NCBI GenBank assembly: GCA_028023455.1
Contig: JAQFVV010012405.1
Span: forward strand, 3,413,149 to 3,477,148
Direction: 5' to 3'
DNA from: Epiperipatus broadwayi
Taxonomy: Eukaryota > Onychophora > Udeonychophora > Euonychophora > Peripatidae
DNA: 64,000 nt
Positions within the stretch are counted from its first letter, which is position 1. The number at the start of each line of letters is the position of its first letter. Positions 58,135 through 64,000 of this stretch are shown one piece after another. Made by a program: the position numbers and the translations under genes. Below the pieces are notes generated by a model that saw only the letters and a list, made by a program, of their open reading frames with translations, was not told the DNA's origin and ran no database searches.

Positions 58135-61100
58135 GTTACTGCTTTATTCCCTTGTTAATTTTTTTTTCTTTTTAATTTGTATTTTCTTTAGAGGTAGTAA
58201 AATAATGTATCCTTTTATTTTATTTTACGTTTGACTATTATTTGTAAGAGCACATTATCTACAACTATATTTAATGCAGACGTCAGGAATGCAAAATGAT
58301 GTTGCATTAAGAATGATCTCTAAGAATTATTAGAATGTTTAAATGAAACAGTGAATGATCAATACTAAATGTGTGTAGACTTTTGATAATTGAATGTGTT
58401 AGTGGTTCATTGATCACTAGATAGATTTGCAAATGAAAAAAAAAAAGTGGATTTTTTTTCAATTTTTTGGAAATGTATATTATGAATATCTGAATTAAAG
58501 TTTGATGGAAAAAATGAAATTAGTTATCTGGAGAAAGAAAATGATGCATTTTTTAAAAAAAATGAGTTAATGGTTTATTATATCTGACTCCTTATATTAA
58601 TTAATATTACCCAGATGCAAAGAGGAATTTTTAAATAGAATTGGTTATTTGGTCCATAATGAATTAAAAACTATGAATAAACTATAATATGTTAAAATTC
58701 TATAGTAACCACAATCAATAAACACTAGAAAAAAATTTGATTTTGTTCATACTGTTGAAAAATACATAATTAAATCAATCATAGCCTTTTTAATATTATA
58801 TATCAATTCTCAGCATTAAATATACATTTACATTTTTATTTCTTTATTTATTCTGAAGACATTGGATCAATTTTCTCGACTGCTTTGGCTGAATCGGTTA
58901 CTTTGATTGATCCACACTCTAATTACATTTGATCCATAGCGTTTGATCTTAAATATGTAAACAAATTCATATATCAAATTATCAAAGGTTTTGCAACTTT
59001 TAGCATAATGATGAGAATTCCAAAGTTCGCCACTCTATCTACTGCACTAAAGAGACATTTTTATCATTATTGATATTATTATTACCGTTTTACTACATAA
59101 AATTACTAATTAATGTTTTTGAGTTTTGTCTTAACATGTATTATGACTATTTTATAAATTCGTTAGATTTTAAATAAAATTTGCCATTTACAATCAAACA
59201 AAAATCAACACTATTATTGCATTCAAAATCAGAATCCATTTTAATGTTTTAAAATAAAAAAATAAAATAATCCTTGTCTTAAAGAGAAGTCTGTTTTAAT
59301 GATTGGAGTTTACATTTATTTAGAATAGTGTTGTGAACAACTGCAAAAACGTTTGTATTGATTTGAAGCAAATATCAAAAACCGAATAATGTGAAAAATC
59401 AGTTTAGTTTAGATAGCATAATAATCATAAAGTTTGATTAATATAATGAGAGTGGACGAAAGACAAAATTAGGATCGTGAGTTAACTCAAATTTGTAATA
59501 TTAATTCTTTAAGCTGAGGCAGATTTGTAAATCTGGTTTTTTCTCATAACATTCAAGCTAGTATTAATATTTAAAATAATGCTAATTGCAAAATGTTTTT
59601 TTTTTTTAGATTTTGTATTTAATGGTTTAAAAATCTAATTCAACAATCCATATTTTCAATTAAACAATGCTATTTGTATGTCTATAATCAATATTACATA
59701 CAAAGATTGTCATTTGTCTTACACTTTTAGTCAACTAGATTGCAACTAGATTTTTTTTAACACCTTTGTTTCTATTTGTTTTTCACCTCTTCTTTAATCA
59801 GGTTTGTTTATAAGGTACAAGGAAAATAATCTTTATTTTTCTCCACCAAAGAAGAAGCTGCTGTTTGCAGCGTGATGCCAAAACTAATTAGCATCGTCAC
59901 AGTTTTAATACGCTGTTATATTAATCAGAGCTTTGTTTCCTTTTACGATTGAAATTTTTGATTAGCAAAATTATTGATTGTTTTGCCTTTTTTTTTTAAA
60001 AAAAAAAAAAAATTGTAGCTAGTGATTTAAGGCCTAAGGAAAAGAATTTAATCTGCCACTTTTTTAAATGTTGAAAACTAATGATAATAGTCAGTAGATA
60101 GGAATAATACAATAGATAAGCTATCCATGATTGTTAAACACTTTTTTAATTAGCCTTTTTAAATGAGAAAGAATGACATTTCCAATTGCTTTTATTTTAC
60201 TTTTCTACTCAATTCTTCTGAAGATGCGTTAATAGAACTTTTTTTTTTTAATAAAAGCTTTACTAGGTATAGCTAGCTAAATAATTTTATATATTTTGTT
60301 AGTTTCAGTAATGGTTTTATTTTTCAATATAAATTTCAAATATGAAAATATATTGCGAAGAAAGAACTTGGATGGAAAAAAGTTACCCATAAGCTAAGCA
60401 ACTACAGAATATCCCAGCTGATTAGTTAGCATTATTGGGTCATTCTTTGCACTGGCAGGGATGGGCAATGCCAACTAAATAGTACGTATCTGCTCATTTT
60501 ATAACCTGCTAGTGCGGAGAATGGCTCTTGCATACTTTTTCCAGACCAATGCCAGCAATGGATGAGCCAACATTAATAAAGTGTTTTTATTATGCATCTG
60601 TACAATTTTATAATGTCAATAAATATATTTTTTTAAAGAAATATTAAAATTGGCCCACTATTAATAAGAGTGACATAATATTAGAATTGATTATTTATTT
60701 ATTTTCACATTCAGTGTATCACCAATCATCTTATATTGATACCTTGTTGGATGATGGGTGGCTGCTATAGAAGCTATAGAATAAATATTTTCAATTATTT
60801 TCTGATTATTATTTTCCTGTGCTAGGGTGTCACACCTTTTTTAGAAGGTCAGTTATGAACCAATTACAAATCAAGTATCATTGCTATTTTAGTATAGCAC
60901 CCCCACCTTATTTGATTACTGGAAACATTTACACATGTTTATAGTAATAGATGTATGAGAATGTTATATTGATATAAAAATATTCTGAATACTAATATTT
61001 TATGATAACTGTAATATTATTTAAAAATATCAACCACATCAAGTCTGAGTTGATAATAGTTATGAATTTGAATTAATGTGACTTCAAATAATAATCTAAA

Positions 61101-62815
61101 ATAAATTGACAGCAATAAACAGCTATAATTACATTCTGTCAGGTTCTGTTCAAAAATCTTACACCAAAGTAGGGTATCATATATTTGAGGATATGGAATT
61201 AACTTTTTTATATGCATTTTAAAACTGCTTCACTGCACCAATATATAAGGAACAGTTTTTATATTAGATTTCATAGCAGATTTGATTTTGTTTACTCATT
61301 GATCTATTTTAATTAAAGCAATAACTTGAACATATACAAATTTGTCATTATTGTTATAATTTTTAAGAATAACAGTTTAATGACAATATTAATAAAATAA
61401 TTCATCAAATAAATTTAAAATGCCATAAATATTTTATATTATTTACATTTCTACTTGCCATTTCAAAAAGATGGACAAACTAACTCAAACAATATTTTAA
61501 ATAAAATACCGAAACATCTAATTAACATAAATTTGAATCCCCCCCCCCCATCACTATCAACCGCACACAGCTATGATTATGAAGCCATAGAGCTTTGAAA
61601 GCGCTAAGCTTTAAATAAATTTAATAATATATATAACTTCTTTAACGAGCGTTATAAGCGCATAATTACTAATATTACATTTCTATTGTAATGGAGAAAT
61701 AATTCAATGAGTTTTTAGTACTGTATAATTCTAAACCAAATACAAATACAATCAAAACAAGAATAGAAGCATATTTATATTCAAAAACCTACACTTGTAG
61801 ATATATGTTCTAAAAATAATTATTATTAAAATTGATTTATTATTTTTTGTTTTTATAACTGTAAAGGCAATTTTGCAAAGTCAAAATTTACTCATAATTC
61901 ATTCATAATAATGTCAATATAGCAGTTTTCACTTACCACTCATTACATTTTATTGCTTTTTTAAAATGAAAATGCAGAAAGTTTTAATTTTTTTGCAACA
62001 GATTTTAAAATAACATTTGCAATACATTTATATATTGCTGACATTGAACTTTAAAAAGCACTGAATCACAAATAATTAAATTAACTGTGAATATGTGTTT
62101 GATATGTTTAGATAGAGAAGACATGATAGTGCAAGTTACTATTTTTAAATATTTGAAATACAGGCTATAGTAAAATGCTTATAATTTCTTTCTAAAACAT
62201 AAGATTGGTCAGGTTTTTTTTTTAAATACATGCTGACAAACACTTTCTGAAAATATAATATTTTATAACTTTGTATAATTCATATGAATGTCAGTTGCCA
62301 TTATATATAAACTACATAATGCCTGCATTTTATATATCGTGATAAAAATGGAGAATTTGCATTAATTTCTATATTTTGGGTTATTGTGGGCTTAATGTGC
62401 TTTTATATTTATAGTAGTGAGATGCCATCTTTATCAATAAAGTTAAATTATTTTATGTTTTCTCATATAATATGAAAAAACAAATTGTCATGACTGACCA
62501 AAAATTAATGAATTTTTATTTGTAGTAAAAATTATCCTACATATTATCAAAACTTATAAGTAGATATATATATATAATTGAAATTATCAAAAATTCTTTA
62601 TAAATATGATCTAAATGTTTTTTTTTTTTTAAAAAAATAAGTAGTCATTTTAAGCAACAGTTTTTTATATCAATTACTATTTCATTTTTGTTTAATCAAT
62701 ATAATTGTATACAGTAATCCTTTTTAAGTTACAATTTTCTGTCGTTTTTGATTGATCATTATTGTGTTAGAAATATATTAAACCTACCAAGCAAGGCTGT
62801 GAATCAAGATTTGAA
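58135..62815. other. Long AT-rich region, nothing firm
   Basis: Weak tRNA-like antisense patch near 59005-59050, small hairpin at about 59870-59900 (GTGATGC..GCATCGTCAC), GC-richer patch at 60400-60570 of unknown origin, and C8 at about 61541. No gene can be supported. Confidence 0.4.
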
Positions 62816-62820
62816 TATTA

Positions 62821-63075
62821 GCCCTTTTCCCGCCTCTTACGAGGCCTCTCGTCAACAGTTGACGTCACTCTAATTCCATTATTTTTAATGCTAGGATATT
62901 CGTTTGACAGTTATTGATTAAGTTTTTAAAAGTTCTGTAAGATGGTGCCCTCTTCCGAATTATTTTACAAGTAAAAAATCAAAAAAAACGCATTTAAAGC
63001 TAAACAAAGAAAGAAGCTTGTCGGTGATTGGCTCTCAGCCAGCTCTCAGCTGACAAAGACATTCTGATTGGCTGG
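62821..63075. promoter_or_regulatory. Promoter-like patch with CRE and CCAAT boxes
   Basis: A GC-richer island containing a perfect CRE palindrome TGACGTCA (62860-62867) next to GTCAACAGTTGAC, an AAGATGGTGCC element, and two copies of TGATTGGCT (inverted CCAAT, 63025 and 63065). I see no coding exon beside it, so direction and target gene are unknown. It could also be the promoter part of an LTR. Confidence 0.35.
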
Positions 63076-63079
63076 AAAG

Positions 63080-64000
63080 AACAAAGAAACCACCTGATCA
63101 AAGAAAATAAAGAAAAATGCTGAGATTTTCATTTCGAATGTGATTTAAGTATTAAAAAAGTATAATTTGAGAAATTAAAATAATTTTTAAAAAATATACT
63201 AAAAAAACAAAATTATTTTCGAAAAATATTGAAGATTTTAGTAAAAATATTTAAGATTTAGCAAAAAGAAATCTTTACTTTTCCATAACGTAAAATTGAA
63301 GAAAAGCATTGATGTCAGCACTTCTTTGTTTATACATTCGCTTTCAAATTTGCCGAAATTGAATATTTTATAATAAATAAATAGCAATTTATTTTTGAAA
63401 GAACTTTCGTTCACTTTCATAACCTGAAAAATTAGTAATATACTTTTTATAAACGTATCTGAGTTGAATTTAATATTATAGGTGAATATGTTTTAACAAT
63501 AGGCTTTGTCTTCAGTTTGTGAGTTGGCCAATTAAAAGATTTGATTTTTACCTCATACAATCAATAATATAATTAGCAGTTTAAGGGTTAGTACTGGTTA
63601 GTTTGAATCTTTGACTTTTGGATATGCTTTATGTCACTATACTTTTTTCCATTTCCATGATAAACATGAAGTAATGGAATGGATGTCAATAAGTAAACTG
63701 ATTTTAAATTTGAATTGGATATGTTATTGCACATTTATGTACCATGTTAAGCTGCTATATTTAACAGAAAATAAAATCATATATATATATATTGAAATGG
63801 TAAATCTGATTCAGATTTGCCGTTTCACAGTCTGACCCACCAAATTATTTATTTTACTAACATTTGCCTTTTTTTTTTTTATTATTCTAAAAAAATATTT
63901 TAACATTTTTTTAACCTTCCTGAATAAATCCTAAAATTTATTTTGGATCATATAATTATACTAACACACTGTTATTCTATTTTTATTATAAAAAAAAAGA
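63080..64000. other. AT-rich stretch to the window end
   Basis: Nothing recognised. A frame at 63611-63835 shows no motif and I do not call it a gene. Confidence 0.4.

Noticed and set aside
59005-59050. Antisense tRNA/SINE patch
   Set aside because: Only an A-box-like string is visible, and the B box is too degenerate to support a call.
60430-60475. CAGGGATGGGCAATGCC as a hAT terminus
   Set aside because: No matching inverted end or 8-bp duplication within the next several hundred bases.
1-64000. CRISPR arrays, bacterial operons, prophage
   Set aside because: No direct-repeat/spacer pattern. The content (introns, LINEs, SINEs, Gypsy, hAT) is that of an animal nuclear genome.

Overview
This is an AT-rich animal nuclear sequence (GC by eye about a quarter to a third). 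It has introns, non-LTR and LTR retrotransposons, tRNA-derived SINEs, a hAT-type MITE and many microsatellites, and no bacterial-style gene organisation. The only host protein-coding sequence I can support is one 150-bp exon (36444-36593, + strand). It has clean splice signals, and I recognise its translation as part of the C-terminal region of SCAPER (S-phase cyclin A-associated protein in the ER). Much of the window may therefore be SCAPER intron. The species cannot be fixed from sequence alone. An invertebrate, perhaps a mollusc or cephalopod, is my guess from the RTE and SINE content and the long AT-rich introns.

Layout. 1-4620: nearly full-length two-ORF LINE (minus strand) with a (GAA)n tail, several frameshifts and an in-frame 138-bp internal duplication. 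4757-4825: SINE remnant. 5411-5456: near-perfect palindrome. 6490-6630: tRNA-SINE-like piece. 6905-9230: decayed RTE LINE (minus) with a nested insert. 10157-10600: LINE-like 3' end with a three-copy tandem repeat. 10700-17000: mostly unrecognised AT-rich sequence. 17126-29002: a complete Ty3/Gypsy (Metaviridae-type) LTR retrotransposon with unusually long LTRs (about 3.23 kb), gag, pol and PPT. Its gag starts 3 nt after the 5' LTR with no visible primer-binding site. 30965-31710: LINE remnant (+). 36444-36593: SCAPER exon. 38450-40600: GC-richer patch with a 120-bp direct repeat and hairpins. 40815-43740: second RTE copy with a 5' inversion. 44367-44616: hAT MITE with an 8-bp target duplication. 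45850-47280: LINE 3' half (minus). 47376 onward: a possible second LTR like that of the Gypsy element. 52029-52192: hairpin with 51-bp arms. 52741-54470: another LINE 3' half (minus). 56580-56640: a type I hammerhead ribozyme on the minus strand. 57876-58131: tandem tRNA-Ser/Leu-like SINE units. 62821-63075: promoter-like patch with a CRE and CCAAT boxes.

The mobile elements are unrelated insertions, so there is no operon-like cooperation. Within the Gypsy element, gag and pol lie in different frames with a short overlap, as expected for a -1 frameshift. The integrase C-terminus has been separated by a one-base lesion. The most interesting observations are the hammerhead ribozyme, the odd architecture of the Gypsy element (very long LTR, no PBS, antisense tRNA-like motif in each LTR, repeat-expanded coiled-coil Gag) and the RTE copy with a twin-priming-like inversion.
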